Shown: positions 1 to 11,743, numbered from the stretch's first letter. The stretch is 64,000 nucleotides of DNA from Burkholderia sp. HI2500 (GCF_002223055.1 NZ_NKFL01000004.1:1364001-1428000); one strand, 5' to 3'. Notes: generated by a model not told the origin, from the letters alone. Numbers and translations: made by a program.

Positions 1-909
1 GCCGCCGTCGCGGTCGCCGCCGCACCGGCCGTCCACGCGCAATCGGCAGCCAAGCCGAAGGTCGCGCTCGTGATGAAGTCGCTCGCCAACGAGTTCTTCC
101 TGACGATGGAAACGGGCGCGAAGGAATACCAGAAACACAACGCGGGCCAGTTCGACCTGATCACCAACGGCATCAAGGACGAAACCGACACCGCGAACCA
201 GATCCGCATCGTCGAGCAGATGATCGTGTCGAAGGTCGACGCGATCGTGCTCGCGCCGGCCGATTCGAAGGCGCTCGTGCCGGTCGTGAAGAAGGCGGTC
301 GACGCCGGCATCGTCGTCGTGAACATCGACAACCGGCTCGATCCCGACGTGCTGAAATCGAAGAACCTGAACGTGCCGTTCGTCGGCCCGGACAACCGCA
401 AGGGCGCGCGCAAGATCGGCGATTACCTCGCGAAGCGGCTGAAGGCGGGCGACCAGGTCGGCATCGTCGAAGGCGTGTCGACGACGACCAATGCGCAGCA
501 GCGCACGGCCGGCTTCCAGGACGCGATGAAGGCGGGCGGGATGAAGGTCGTGTCGGTGCAGTCCGGCGAATGGGAGATCGACAAGGGCAATGCGGTCGCC
601 GCCGCGATGCTCAACGAATACCCGAACCTGAAGGCGCTGCTGTGCGGCAACGACAACATGGCGATCGGCGCCGTGTCGGCCGTGCGCGCGGCCGGCAAGC
701 AGGGCAAGGTGCTCGTGGTCGGCTACGACAACATCAACGCGATCAAGCCGATGCTGAAGGACGGCCGCGTGCTCGCGACCGCCGATCAGTACGCGGCGAA
801 GCAGGCCGTGTTCGGTATCGACACGGCGCTCAAGGCGATTGCGGAGCATCGCAAGCAGGCCGACATGTCGGGCGTGGTCGAGACGCCGGTGGATCTCGTG
901 ACGAAGTGA
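1..909 (+). CDS. rbsB: Ribose-type sugar ABC transporter, periplasmic binding protein (5' end missing)
   Basis: Frame 1 is open from the first base, and the visible part begins inside a signal peptide (AAVAVAAAPAVHAQ, cleavage likely after AHAQ or HAQ), so the start codon lies left of the window. The mature part opens with KPKVALVMKSLANEFF and continues as a two-lobe sugar-binding protein of the Peripla_BP_4/RbsB family, for example ADSKALVPVVKKAVDAGI and GYDNINAIKPMLKDGR. It would capture a pentose such as ribose in the periplasm and deliver it to the RbsA/RbsC pair. The next four genes (ATPase, permease, LacI regulator, ribokinase) strongly support a ribose system, though the exact sugar cannot be read from sequence. 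Confidence 0.93.
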   Translation, partial: AAVAVAAAPAVHAQSAAKPKVALVMKSLANEFFLTMETGAKEYQKHNAGQFDLITNGIKDETDTANQIRIVEQMIVSKVDAIVLAPADSKALVPVVKKAVDAGIVVVNIDNRLDPDVLKSKNLNVPFVGPDNRKGARKIGDYLAKRLKAGDQVGIVEGVSTTTNAQQRTAGFQDAMKAGGMKVVSVQSGEWEIDKGNAVAAAMLNEYPNLKALLCGNDNMAIGAVSAVRAAGKQGKVLVVGYDNINAIKPMLKDGRVLATADQYAAKQAVFGIDTALKAIAEHRKQADMSGVVETPVDLVTK

Positions 910-922
910 CGCGGCCCCGATG

Positions 923-957
923 CGGCCGCCGCCCTCAAGAATCGGGCGCGGCGGCCG
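923..957 (+). promoter_or_regulatory. Intercistronic hairpin between rbsB and rbsA
   Basis: CGGCCGCC (923-930) pairs with GGCGGCCG (950-957), and GCCC/GGGC continues the stem after a 2-nt bulge, closing a 9-nt loop. No U-tract follows, so it looks like an mRNA-stabilising or partial-attenuation element. Such elements commonly give more binding protein than ATPase/permease. Function is inferred. Confidence 0.5.
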
Positions 958-1054
958 TTATCCGGGGTGAGCGCGATCACGGCCACTGCATGCACATGCA
1001 CTTGTGAGCGTCACACCCGCGCGCCGCGTGCGCGCGGCCGCAACCAGGATCGCG

Positions 1055-2664
<1,610 letters not shown>

Positions 2665-2668
<4 letters not shown>

Positions 2669-3684
2669 CCCAGCCTCCCGTAACCCCGACCGACGCAGGC
2701 GCGCAGCAGGACGTGACGGGGCGCCGTGCGCGCACGCTGTCCGGCACGCGGCTCGGCCTGTCGAACTACCTCGGGCTCGCCGGTGCGCTCGCCGCGATGA
2801 TTGCGCTGTTTTCGGTGCTGAGCTCGCATTTCCTGACCTACGATACGTTCAGCACGATCGCGAACCAGATTCCCGATCTCGTCGTGATGTCGGTCGGGAT
2901 GACCTTCGTGCTGATCATCGCCGGGATCGACCTGTCGGTCGGCTCGGTGCTCGCGCTCGCCGCGTCGATGGTCAGCGTCGCCGCGCTGAAATGGCAGTGG
3001 GGGCCGCTGCCGGCCGCGCTGATCGGCATCGCGGTCGCGACCGCGACGGGTGCGCTGACCGGCGCGGTTACCGTCGGCTGGCGGATCCCGTCGTTCATCG
3101 TGTCGCTCGGCGTGCTGGAGGCCGCGCGCGGCCTCGCATACCAGCTGACGAATTCGCGCACGGCCTACATCGGCGACGCGTTTGATTTCCTGTCGAACCC
3201 GATCACGCTCGGCATCTCGCCGGCGTTCCTGATCGCGGTCGCGGTGATGATCGCGGCCCAGTTCGTGCTGACGCGCACCGTGTTCGGACGCTATCTCGTC
3301 GGGATCGGCACGAACGAAGAAGCGGTCCGACTTGCAGGGGTTAACCCGAGGCCGTATAAAATTCTCGTATTCGCATTGATGGGCGCCCTCGCAGGGCTGG
3401 CGTCGTTGTTCCAGATTTCGCGGCTCGAGGCGGCCGACCCGAATGCGGGCGTCGGTCTCGAACTGCAGGTGATTGCCGCCGTCGTGATCGGCGGCACGAG
3501 CCTGATGGGCGGGCGCGGCTCGGTGATCAGCACGTTCTTCGGCGTGTTGATCATCTCCGTGCTGGCCGCGGGGCTGGCGCAGATCGGTGCGAACGAGCCG
3601 ACGAAACGGATCATCACCGGCGCGGTGATCGTGGTGGCGGTCGTGCTCGATACGTATCGCAGCCGGCGCACCCGCGTGCGGTAG
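2665..3684 (+). CDS. rbsC: Ribose-type sugar ABC transporter permease
   Basis: A 339-aa inner-membrane protein of the RbsC/BPD_transp_2 family with about ten hydrophobic segments, starting near residue 27. Family-typical stretches include GMTFVLIIAGIDLSVGS and VIGGTSLMGGRGSV near the C-terminus; the latter lies in the region that contacts the ATPase. It forms the channel for the RbsB/RbsA system. It overlaps rbsA by 4 nt and is followed after 35 nt by the LacI regulator. Confidence 0.93.
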
Positions 3685-3719
3685 AAAGACAGACAGAACA
3701 GACCAGAGAGAAACGGGAA

Positions 3720-4751
3720 ATGGCGACGATCAAGGATGTGGCGGCCATGGCGGGCGTGTCGTTTACGACCGTCTCGCACGTGGTGAACAATTCGCGGCCG
3801 GTGTCCGCGGATGTGCGTGCGAAGGTCGAGGGCGCAATCCGCGAGCTGAATTACGTGCCGTCGGCCGTGGCGCGCTCGTTGAAGGCGCGTGCGACGGCGA
3901 CCATCGGCCTTGTCGTGCCGAACAGCACGAATCCGTACTTCGCCGAGCTTGCGCGCGGGATCGAGGACCAGTGTGCGGCCAATGGCTATTGCGTGTTCTT
4001 CTGCAACTCGGACGACGATCCCGTCAAGCAGCGCAACTACCTGCGCGTGCTGCAGGAAAAGCGCATCGACGGGCTGATCGTCGCATCGGCCGGCGAGGAT
4101 GCGGTGCTCGCTCAGACGCTCGCGGATATCCACGCGCCGCTCGTCGTCGTCGACCGCAACATCGAGGGGCTCGCGGCCGACCTCGTGCAGATCGACCACG
4201 AGCGCGGTGCGTACCTGGCGACGCGTCACCTGCTCGAGCTCGGGCACGCGAAGATCGGCTGCATCACGGGGCCGACCGACACGGCGGTCAGCGCCATGCG
4301 CGTGCATGGCTTCATCCGCGCGATGGCCGAGCGCGGGGTCGACATCGTGCCGGGCGCGATCGCGGAAAGCGACTTCTCGTGCCTCGGCGGTTATCACGCG
4401 GCGTCGCGGCTGTTCGAATCGGTGCGGCCGAGCGCGATCTTCGCGGGCAACGACCTGATGGGCGTCGGCGCGCTGCGCGCGGCGGCCGAGCGCGGCATGC
4501 GCGTGCCCGACGACTGTTCGATCATCGGGTTCGACGACATCGAATTCTCCCGCTACACGTATCCGGCCCTGTCGACGGTCGGCCAGTCGGTGCGCGCGCT
4601 CGGCGAAATGGCCGCGCAGACGCTGATCGAGCGCATCGGCGGCGGCTCGACCGCCGTGCCGAGCCGCCGCCGCGTCGTGTCGCCGCGCCTCGTGCTGCGC
4701 GAATCGACGGCGGTCTATCGCGAGCCGCCGGCCTCCGGCGGTCGCGCATGA
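3720..4751 (+). CDS. rbsR: LacI-family transcriptional regulator of the ribose operon
   Basis: 343 aa. The N-terminal LacI helix-turn-helix is plain (IKDVAAMAGVSFTTVSHVVN, residues 4-23), followed by the hinge region NYVPSAVARSLKARAT and a periplasmic-binding-protein-like effector domain (IGLVVPNSTNPYFAELARGI; IIGFDDIEFSRYTYPAL). The purine/ribose repressor branch normally senses the transported sugar and represses its operon; here the gene sits inside the operon, before rbsK, implying autoregulation. Its operator presumably lies upstream of rbsB, outside the window. The stop overlaps the rbsK start. Confidence 0.9.
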   Translation: MATIKDVAAMAGVSFTTVSHVVNNSRPVSADVRAKVEGAIRELNYVPSAVARSLKARATATIGLVVPNSTNPYFAELARGIEDQCAANGYCVFFCNSDDDPVKQRNYLRVLQEKRIDGLIVASAGEDAVLAQTLADIHAPLVVVDRNIEGLAADLVQIDHERGAYLATRHLLELGHAKIGCITGPTDTAVSAMRVHGFIRAMAERGVDIVPGAIAESDFSCLGGYHAASRLFESVRPSAIFAGNDLMGVGALRAAAERGMRVPDDCSIIGFDDIEFSRYTYPALSTVGQSVRALGEMAAQTLIERIGGGSTAVPSRRRVVSPRLVLRESTAVYREPPASGGRA

Positions 4752-5677
4752 CGGCGCCCGCGGCAGGCACCGGCCGCGTGACGGTGGTCGGCAGCCTCAA
4801 CATGGATCTCGTCGTGCGCGCGCCGCGCCTGCCGCTGCCGGGCGAAACGCTCGCCGGTCATGCGTTCGCGCAGGCGGCGGGCGGCAAGGGCGGCAACCAG
4901 GCCGTCGCGGCCGCCCGGCTCGGCGCGCAGGTCGCGATGATCGGCTGCGTCGGCGCGGATGCGCACGGCACGGCCCTGCGCACGGGGCTCGAAGCCGAGG
5001 GGATCGACTGTGCGGGGCTCGCGACGAGCGCGTCGGCGTCGACCGGCGTCGCGCTGATCGTCGTCGACGATGCGAGCCAGAACGCGATCGTGATCGTCGC
5101 GGGCGGCAACGGCGAGGTCACGACCGAGACGGTCGCCCGGCACGAGGCCGCACTGGCGTCGGCCGACGTGCTGATCTGCCAGCTCGAGACGCCGCCGGAC
5201 GCGGTGTTCGCGGCGCTGTCGGCCGGGCGGCGGCTCGGCCGCACCGTGGTGCTCAATCCGGCTCCGGCTGTCGCACCGCTGCCGGACGGCTGGCTGCCGC
5301 TCGTCGATTACCTGATCCCGAACGAGGTCGAGGCCGCCGCGCTGACCGCACTGCCGGTGCGCGACCCGGCGGAGGCGGAAGCCGCCGCGCGCGTGCTGCA
5401 GGCAGGCGGCGCGCGCAACGTGCTGGTGACGCTCGGCGCGCGCGGCGTGCTGGCGCTGACGGCCGATGGCGCGGCGCGGCATTATCCGGCGCCTGCCGTG
5501 CAGGCCGTCGACACGACGGCGGCCGGCGATACCTTCATCGGCGGCTTTTCCGCACGGCTCGCGGCCGGCGCGGACGTCGATACGGCCATCCGCTTCGCGC
5601 AACGCGCCGCGGCACTGTCGGTCACCCGAGCGGGCGCGCAGCCGTCGATTCCCACGCTGGCCGAACTGGCCGAATAG
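4748..5677 (+). CDS. rbsK: Ribokinase (PfkB family)
   Basis: A 309-aa PfkB-family sugar kinase that phosphorylates ribose to ribose-5-phosphate in the cytoplasm. The N-terminal signature GGKGGNQAVAAARLG and the C-terminal signature DTTAAGDTFIGGF are both intact; the latter carries the catalytic Asp of the GAGD-type motif (here AAGD) and the anion hole. ATG 4748 overlaps the rbsR stop by 4 nt, so the two are probably coupled. It closes the ribose uptake operon. Confidence 0.92.
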   Translation: MTAPAAGTGRVTVVGSLNMDLVVRAPRLPLPGETLAGHAFAQAAGGKGGNQAVAAARLGAQVAMIGCVGADAHGTALRTGLEAEGIDCAGLATSASASTGVALIVVDDASQNAIVIVAGGNGEVTTETVARHEAALASADVLICQLETPPDAVFAALSAGRRLGRTVVLNPAPAVAPLPDGWLPLVDYLIPNEVEAAALTALPVRDPAEAEAAARVLQAGGARNVLVTLGARGVLALTADGAARHYPAPAVQAVDTTAAGDTFIGGFSARLAAGADVDTAIRFAQRAAALSVTRAGAQPSIPTLAELAE

Positions 5678-5954
5678 GGCCTGATCAAGCATCTCGGCCG
5701 GTACGTTGCAAACGACGGCCGGCCGCCCACCTGCGACGCGCGCCGGCAGCGGAGCGCCGCCCATCCCTGGCTTCCAAAACACGCTGAAACACGCATTTTT
5801 CATTTAGCTGTTTGTAATAAACAGACGAATAATTCGAAAAAATAGCGGAAACACCATCAAGTTGTGCGGTGCATGGTCGTAAATGCACCAAGTGAAGCAA
5901 TGCTTCGACGCGACGGGCCCGTCCCGTCCATCACGACGCAACACAGGAAGGATG
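5678..5954. other. Intergenic region rbsK / chemoreceptor
   Basis: No gene seen. The segment turns AT-rich at 5790-5850, unlike its surroundings, and holds a perfect 11-bp palindrome CGAATAATTCG (5825-5835) and a CTGTT/AACAG inverted repeat (5808-5823). This is a plausible promoter/operator zone for the receptor gene, but I cannot fix -35/-10 boxes. AGGAAGG (5945-5951) is the receptor's ribosome site. Confidence 0.4.
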
Positions 5955-7721
5955 ATGGTGTTCAAAAACCTGACGATTCGTGCGCGCATCGGTTTCACGA
6001 TGGCGTTTCTGGCGGTGCTCCTGGGGGTGATCGGTGCGCTTGGCGTGTACGGCATGACGCGCGCGAACGACACGACGCGCGACGTTTTCACGAACCAGAT
6101 GCCCAGCGCGGTCGACGTTTCGGTGGCCGAGATCTACGCCGCGCGCGAACGCCTTGCGCTCGACCGTGGGGCGCTGCTGGCCGGCACGCCGGACTCGGCG
6201 GCGGCCGTGGAACGAAGCCGCGCGATGCGCGCGCAGTCCGACACGTGGTGGCAGAAATACCTCGCGTTGCCGCGCGGCCCGGAGGAAGACCGGCTCGCAC
6301 AGGACGTCGCCGCGAAGCGGCAGGCGTTGCAGCACGCGTGTGACGCGTTCGCGAGCGTGATCGGAGCGAATCAGGCCGACCGGATCGGCGAAGGCGCGAA
6401 GCAGCTCCAGGCGAGCTACAACGACCTCTCGGTGGCGAGCGAGGCGCTGCGCAACTTCCAGTTCACCGATGCGCAAGCCGGCTTCGACCGTGCGGAATCG
6501 GCGTTCGACACGGTGCGCGTGCTGGCGATCGCCGCGCTGGCGGCCGGCCTTGCCGCCGCGGTGGTGTCGTGGCTGACGCTGAGCCGCGCGATCGGCCGTC
6601 CGATTGCCGACGCGCTCGCGCATTTCGACGCGATTGCCGCCGGCGACCTGCGCCGGCCGATCGTCGTGGATCGCCGTGACGAGATGGGCCAGCTTCTCGA
6701 AGGCCTCGGCAAGATGCAGCGCGGGCTCGTCGACACGGTGCGCACCGTGCGCGGCGGCAGCGAGTCGATCGCGACCGCGGCGCGCCAGATCGCGGCCGGT
6801 AACATCGACCTGTCGTCGCGCACCGAGGAACAGGCCGCGGCGCTGCAGGAAACCGCGTCGAGCATGGAGCAGCTGACCGGCACCGTGAAGCAGAACGCGG
6901 ACAATGCACGCCAGGCGAGTTCGCTGGCCGCGAACGCGTCGGAGATTGCAAACAAGGGCAATACGGTGGTCGGGCAGGTGGTCGGCACGATGGGCGAGAT
7001 CAACGACAGCTCGGCCAAGATCGCGGACATCATCGCGATCATCGAAGGAATCGCGTTCCAGACCAACATTCTTGCGCTGAATGCCGCAGTCGAAGCGGCG
7101 CGGGCGGGCGAGGAAGGCCGCGGTTTCGCGGTCGTCGCGGGCGAGGTGCGCAGCCTGGCCCAGCGTTCGTCGACCGCGGCCAAGGAGATCAAGGTGCTGA
7201 TCGACGCATCGGTGGAGCGCATTCGCTCGGGTTCCACGCTGGTCGACGAAGCAGGGCGCACGATGAGCGACGTGATCAGTGCGGTGCAGCGCGTGACGGA
7301 CATCATGGGCGAGATCGCGGCGGCGTCCGAGGAGCAGAGCGGCGGGATCGACCAGGTGGCGCGCGCGGTCGCGCAGATGGACGAGGTCACGCAGCAGAAT
7401 GCGGCGCTCGTCGAGGAAGCCGCGGCTGCCGCGCAATCGCTCGACGAACAGGCCGGGCGCCTGCGTGAAACGGCAGCGGTCTTCCAGCTCAATGAAGACG
7501 AGGCTCGCCCGGGTGTCGCGGCACCGGTTGCCGTGCGTCACCCGCCGCGTGCGGCCGCCGCAACGGTGGCGGTGCCCGTCCAGGTTGCTGCGCGCGACGA
7601 GCGCGACGCACCCCCGAAACGCGTCGCCGCAGCGGCGCCGGTACGCCGGCCTGTCGCGGCTTCTGCAGCACCCGCGCAAGCGGCCGCTACCGCCGACGCG
7701 GACGATTGGGAAACCTTCTGA
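5955..7721 (+). CDS. Methyl-accepting chemotaxis protein (Tar/Tsr-like)
   Basis: A 588-aa transmembrane chemoreceptor. In order: cytoplasmic tip, TM1 (about 8-33), a periplasmic four-helix-type sensor (about 34-186), TM2 (about 187-210, [20 protein letters not shown]), HAMP, a long coiled-coil signalling domain with the conserved tip [20 protein letters not shown] (from about 364), and an Ala/Pro/Arg-rich linker ending in DWETF. The final pentapeptide resembles the NWETF tether used by CheR/CheB, suggesting a high-abundance receptor that is adapted efficiently. The ligand is unknown; ribose is tempting given the neighbour but unproved. Start 5955 (or 5952) follows AGGAAGG; an upstream in-frame ATG at 5883 is less likely. 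Confidence 0.9.
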   Translation: MVFKNLTIRARIGFTMAFLAVLLGVIGALGVYGMTRANDTTRDVFTNQMPSAVDVSVAEIYAARERLALDRGALLAGTPDSAAAVERSRAMRAQSDTWWQKYLALPRGPEEDRLAQDVAAKRQALQHACDAFASVIGANQADRIGEGAKQLQASYNDLSVASEALRNFQFTDAQAGFDRAESAFDTVRVLAIAALAAGLAAAVVSWLTLSRAIGRPIADALAHFDAIAAGDLRRPIVVDRRDEMGQLLEGLGKMQRGLVDTVRTVRGGSESIATAARQIAAGNIDLSSRTEEQAAALQETASSMEQLTGTVKQNADNARQASSLAANASEIANKGNTVVGQVVGTMGEINDSSAKIADIIAIIEGIAFQTNILALNAAVEAARAGEEGRGFAVVAGEVRSLAQRSSTAAKEIKVLIDASVERIRSGSTLVDEAGRTMSDVISAVQRVTDIMGEIAAASEEQSGGIDQVARAVAQMDEVTQQNAALVEEAAAAAQSLDEQAGRLRETAAVFQLNEDEARPGVAAPVAVRHPPRAAAATVAVPVQVAARDERDAPPKRVAAAAPVRRPVAASAAPAQAAATADADDWETF

Positions 7722-7760
7722 TTCGCGCGCGCCGCGCATCTATCCCCATTTGGTGACGAA

Positions 7761-7791
7761 CGACGCCCGCGACATGCGGGCGTCGTCGTTT
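7761..7791 (+). terminator. Intrinsic terminator after the chemoreceptor
   Basis: A perfect 10-bp stem CGACGCCCGC (7761-7770)/GCGGGCGTCG (7776-7785) with a 5-nt loop, followed by TCGTTT. The U-tract is short, but position and stem strength fit the chemoreceptor's terminator. Confidence 0.7.
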
Positions 7792-8274
7792 CCGCGACGG
7801 AAGAAATGTGACAGGCGACCGGCATGAATGACGATCGTGCCACGTCGCATGCCGGGTGAAACGTGCATCGAAGGATGCGTGCGCATGTGGTGCGTCATGT
7901 TCCCGCATCCGTCGTACGGGTATTTCCGTAAGGGCGCTGCGAAAAAAATTTGTAACGGCGCGCGCAACGTGTCGTCGAAAACGACCGCTCGAACGTATAG
8001 GGATGAAGGGGAGAAGCGACGACGTCGGCGGTGTCCAACACACAAGACGTTCCGTTGTTCGACGAGACGCGCCGGATGCAGTTTCTGCGGCTCGGGAGGT
8101 CGATTGTAAAACGACGAAATGTGTTGTCCAAGCGGTGTTGTCGAGAATGACGAACTTCATACGAAGAGTTCGTGAAAAAAAATAAGAAAGGGTTTAGGAT
8201 GAATTCGAACGCGCTTGCTTCTGCGCAGTCGTACGAAGGCAGGCACGTCTTCAGACTCAGGCGAGGGAGGTAGC
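7792..8274. other. Long leader region upstream of prkA
   Basis: About 480 nt with no convincing gene. It has an A-rich stretch (8170-8200). GGGAGG at 8265-8270 is the prkA ribosome site. The expected regulation of prkA-type operons is by stress sigma factors; I looked for a -24/-12 (GG-N10-GC) sigma-54 site and did not find a good one. Confidence 0.35.
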
Positions 8275-10197
8275 ATGGATATTTACAGCAGCTTCGCGAA
8301 CCGCTTCGAAAAAACGCGAGAGGAAGAGCTCTCGCTGGAGGAGTATCTCGCGCTCTGCAAGAACGATCCATCCGCGTACGCGACGGCTGGTGAACGCATG
8401 CTGGAAGCAATCGGGGAACCTGAACACATCGATACCCGCAACGACCCGCGCCTGTCGCGGATCTTTGCGAACAAGGTCATCAAGGTCTATCCCGCATTCC
8501 GTGAGTTCTACGGAATGGAGGAGGTGATCGAGCAGGTGGTCGCCTATTTCCGCCACGCTGCGCAAGGGCTCGAAGAGAAGAAGCAGATCCTCTATCTGCT
8601 TGGCCCGGTGGGCGGCGGCAAGTCGTCGATCGCCGAGCGTCTGAAGCAACTGATGGAGCGCGTGCCGTTCTATTCGCTGAAGGGTTCGCCCGTCAACGAA
8701 TCGCCGCTCGGGCTGTTCGACTACGACGAAGACGGTCCGATCCTCGAGGAACAGTACGGCATTCCGCGCCGCTACCTGAAGAACATCCTGAGTCCGTGGG
8801 CCGTCAAGCGGCTGCACGAATACAACGGCGACATCCGCCAGTTCCGCGTGGTGCGCCGCTATCCGTCGATCCTGCGGCAGGTCGGCATCGCGAAGACGGA
8901 GCCGGGTGACGAGAACAATCAGGACATCTCGTCGCTGGTCGGCAAGGTCGATATCCGCAAGCTCGAACAGTACGCGCAGGACGACGCCGACGCGTACAGC
9001 TACTCGGGCGGCCTGTGCCTGGCGAACCAGGGGCTGCTCGAGTTCGTCGAAATGTTCAAGGCGCCGATCAAGGTGCTGCACCCGCTGCTCACCGCCACGC
9101 AGGAAGGCAACTTCAAGGGCACCGAGGGCTTCGGCGCGATTCCGTTCGACGGGATCATCCTCGCGCACTCGAACGAGTCGGAGTGGAAGGCGTTCCGCAA
9201 CAACCGCAACAACGAGGCACTGCTCGACCGGATCTTCGTCGTGAAGGTGCCGTACTGCCTGCGCGTGTCGGAAGAGACCAAGATCTACGAGAAGCTGATC
9301 CGCAACTCGTCGCTGGCCGAAGCCGTCTGCGCGCCGGGCACGCTGAAGATGATGTCGCAGTTCTCGGTGCTGTCGCGCCTGCACGAGCCGGAGAATTCGA
9401 GCCTGTTCTCGAAGATGCAGGTGTATGACGGCGAAAACCTGAAGGACACCGATCCGAAGGCGAAGTCGTACCAGGAATACCGCGACTACGCGGGCGTGGA
9501 CGAAGGGATGACGGGCGTGTCGACACGCTTCGCGTTCAAGATCCTGTCGCGCGTGTTCAACTTCGATTCGAGCGAGGTGGCGGCCAACCCCGTGCACCTG
9601 ATGTACGTGCTCGAACAGCAGATCGAACGCGAGCAGTTCCCGCCGGAAACCGAGCAGAAGTACCTGTCCTTCGTGAAGGACGTGCTCGCGTCGCGCTACG
9701 CGGAATTCATCGGCAAGGAGATCCAGACGGCGTACCTCGAGTCGTATTCGGAGTACGGCCAGAACATCTTCGACCGCTACGTCACGTATGCGGACTTCTG
9801 GATCCAGGACCAGGAATTCCGCGATCACGACACGGGCGAGAGCTTCGACCGCGCCGCGCTGAACGCGGAGCTGGAGAAGATCGAGAAGCCGGCCGGCATC
9901 AGTAATCCGAAGGATTACCGCAACGAGATCGTGAACTTCGTGTTGCGTGCGCGGGCGGCGAATGCCGGCAAGAACCCCGTGTGGACGAGCTACGAGAAGT
10001 TGCGCGTCGTGATCGAGAAGAAGATGTTCTCGAACACCGAGGAACTGTTGCCGGTGATTTCGTTCAACGCCAAGGGTTCGGCGGAGGAGCAGCGCAAGCA
10101 TGAGGACTTTGTGAACCGGATGGTCGCGAAGGGCTATACGCCGAAGCAGGTGAGGCTGCTTTGCGACTGGTACCTGCGCGTGCGCAAGTCGTCATGA
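8275..10197 (+). CDS. prkA: PrkA family serine protein kinase / AAA+ protein (YeaG-like)
   Basis: 640 aa, the usual length for PrkA/YeaG. An N-terminal AAA+-like domain carries Walker A GPVGGGKS (residues 110-117); the C-terminal part is the PrkA kinase domain (for example NPVWTSYEKLRVVIEKKMFS and ending KQVRLLCDWYLRVRKSS). Proteins of this family are linked to nutrient- and stress-dependent adaptation in E. coli and sporulation in Bacillus; their real substrate set is poorly known. It is followed by yeaH and spoVR/ycgB, the conserved partner order. Start ATG 8275 follows GGGAGG. Confidence 0.95.
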   Translation: MDIYSSFANRFEKTREEELSLEEYLALCKNDPSAYATAGERMLEAIGEPEHIDTRNDPRLSRIFANKVIKVYPAFREFYGMEEVIEQVVAYFRHAAQGLEEKKQILYLLGPVGGGKSSIAERLKQLMERVPFYSLKGSPVNESPLGLFDYDEDGPILEEQYGIPRRYLKNILSPWAVKRLHEYNGDIRQFRVVRRYPSILRQVGIAKTEPGDENNQDISSLVGKVDIRKLEQYAQDDADAYSYSGGLCLANQGLLEFVEMFKAPIKVLHPLLTATQEGNFKGTEGFGAIPFDGIILAHSNESEWKAFRNNRNNEALLDRIFVVKVPYCLRVSEETKIYEKLIRNSSLAEAVCAPGTLKMMSQFSVLSRLHEPENSSLFSKMQVYDGENLKDTDPKAKSYQEYRDYAGVDEGMTGVSTRFAFKILSRVFNFDSSEVAANPVHLMYVLEQQIEREQFPPETEQKYLSFVKDVLASRYAEFIGKEIQTAYLESYSEYGQNIFDRYVTYADFWIQDQEFRDHDTGESFDRAALNAELEKIEKPAGISNPKDYRNEIVNFVLRARAANAGKNPVWTSYEKLRVVIEKKMFSNTEELLPVISFNAKGSAEEQRKHEDFVNRMVAKGYTPKQVRLLCDWYLRVRKSS

Positions 10198-10213
10198 CGC
10201 GCGCGGTACCGCG

Positions 10214-10242
10214 CCCGTACGGCGTCGCCGTACGGGTGTTTT
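10214..10242 (+). terminator. Strong hairpin (attenuator/terminator) between prkA and yeaH
   Basis: A perfect 10-bp stem CCCGTACGGC (10214-10223)/GCCGTACGGG (10227-10236) with a 3-nt loop, followed by TGTTTTC. It sits inside the conserved three-gene module, so it probably reduces yeaH/spoVR expression relative to prkA rather than ending the operon. Alternatively yeaH has its own promoter in the 80 nt that follow. Confidence 0.65.
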
Positions 10243-10322
10243 CAGAGACGCCGCCCGCATGACGGGAGACGGCATGTGCGGCGAGCGTCCCGGCATATCG
10301 ACTTTCGAGCGGGAGACCGGGA

Positions 10323-11591
10323 GTGCTTCATCAAATCATCGACCGCAGGCTGGCCGGCAAGAACAAGAGTATCGCCAACCGCGAACGCTTTCTGCGTCGC
10401 GTCAAGAACTACATTCGTCGTGCCGTGTCCGACGCGGTGCGCGACCGTAGCATCAAGGATATCCAGAGCACGCAAAGCATCACGATTCCGCGCAAGGACA
10501 TCGCGGAGCCGAATTTTCGGCACGCCCCTGGCGGACGTCGTGAATACGTGCACCCCGGCAACGAGGACTACGTGCGCGGCGACAAGATCCCGCGTCCGCA
10601 GGGTGGCTCGGGCGGCGGAGGCAGTCAGGCGAGCAACGAGGGCGAAGGGCAGGACGACTTCGTGTTCGAGTTGTCGCGCGACGAGTTCATGCAGTACTTC
10701 TTCGACGATCTCGAACTGCCGCGCCTCGTGAAGACGCACCTGCTGACGGTGCCGAGCTGGAAGAACGTGCGCGCGGGCTGGTCGGCGGAAGGCACGCCGA
10801 ACAACATCGACGTCGTGCGTTCGCTGCGCAGCGCGCTCGGGCGTCGCATCGCGCTCGGCTCGCCGCTCGTCAACGAGCTGCGCGAACTCGAGGCGCAGCT
10901 CGAGGCGATGAAGAGCGATCCGGAAGACCGGCGCGCGGAGATCGCGGTGCTCGAGGCCGAGATCCATCACCTGAAGGGGCGCATCTGGCGGATTCCGTTC
11001 ATCGATCCGTTCGACCTGCGCTACATCAACCGCGTGAAGCAGCCGCAACCGTCGAGCCAGGCCGTGATGTTCTGCCTGATGGACGTGTCGGGCTCGATGG
11101 ACGAGCAGCGCAAGGATCTGTCGAAGCGCTTCTTCATCCTGCTTTACCTGTTCCTCAAGCGGAACTACGAGCGCATCGAGGTCGTGTTCATCCGTCACCA
11201 CACGCGAGCCGAGGAAGTCGACGAGGACACCTTCTTCCATTCGACCGAGAGCGGCGGCACGGTGGTGTCGAGCGCGCTCGAGCTGATGCGCAAGGTGATG
11301 AACGAGCGCTACTCGCCGACCGAGTGGAACATCTACGGCGCGCAGGCGTCCGACGGCGACAACTGGACTGACGATTCGCCCAAGTGTCGCAAAATCCTGG
11401 AAGAGGATATCCTCACGAAGACGCGTTACTTCGCGTATATCCAGGTCGCGCCGGAAGAGCAGAACCTGTGGCTGGAATACGCGCAACTGGCCTTGTCTCA
11501 GCCGCACCTCGCGATGAAAAAAGTGGAATCGGCTGCCGACATCTACCCGGTGTTTCGCGAATTGTTCGAAAAGCAGGTGGAAATGTCATGA
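10323..11591 (+). CDS. yeaH: YeaH/YhbH family protein (DUF444, VWA-like)
   Basis: A 422-aa DUF444 protein. The N-terminus (IDRRLAGKNKSIANRERFLR) and Gly/Ser-rich linker near residue 100 are typical; the C-terminal half is a von Willebrand A-like fold with a MIDAS-type DVSGS (residues 254-258). It lies between prkA and spoVR, the arrangement in which the three proteins are thought to act together in stress/stationary-phase signalling. The start is GTG 10323 after a GGGAG ribosome site (10311-10315). The stop overlaps an ATG at 11588. Biochemical activity is unknown. Confidence 0.92.
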   Translation: MLHQIIDRRLAGKNKSIANRERFLRRVKNYIRRAVSDAVRDRSIKDIQSTQSITIPRKDIAEPNFRHAPGGRREYVHPGNEDYVRGDKIPRPQGGSGGGGSQASNEGEGQDDFVFELSRDEFMQYFFDDLELPRLVKTHLLTVPSWKNVRAGWSAEGTPNNIDVVRSLRSALGRRIALGSPLVNELRELEAQLEAMKSDPEDRRAEIAVLEAEIHHLKGRIWRIPFIDPFDLRYINRVKQPQPSSQAVMFCLMDVSGSMDEQRKDLSKRFFILLYLFLKRNYERIEVVFIRHHTRAEEVDEDTFFHSTESGGTVVSSALELMRKVMNERYSPTEWNIYGAQASDGDNWTDDSPKCRKILEEDILTKTRYFAYIQVAPEEQNLWLEYAQLALSQPHLAMKKVESAADIYPVFRELFEKQVEMS

Positions 11592-11743
11592 CGACCCGCC
11601 ATCTGCACAACGAGTCGCGCGGCTATGCGCCGCGCCCTTCCGGCGACGACACGGCCGGCCCTGCCGCATCGCAGCAACGCGGGCAGGCCGAACCACCGCC
11701 GCCGGCCGCCGACTTGCCCGGCTCCGGGCGAAAGGAAGCGCGT

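Noticed and set aside
7792..8274. Sigma-54 type promoter for prkA
   Set aside because: I looked for GG-N10-GC and found no convincing match.
11588..11743. Longer SpoVR start at ATG 11588
   Set aside because: The extra 52 residues are Pro/Ala/Arg-rich and unconserved with YcgB; ATG 11744 has the better ribosome site. Not fully excluded because it overlaps the yeaH stop.
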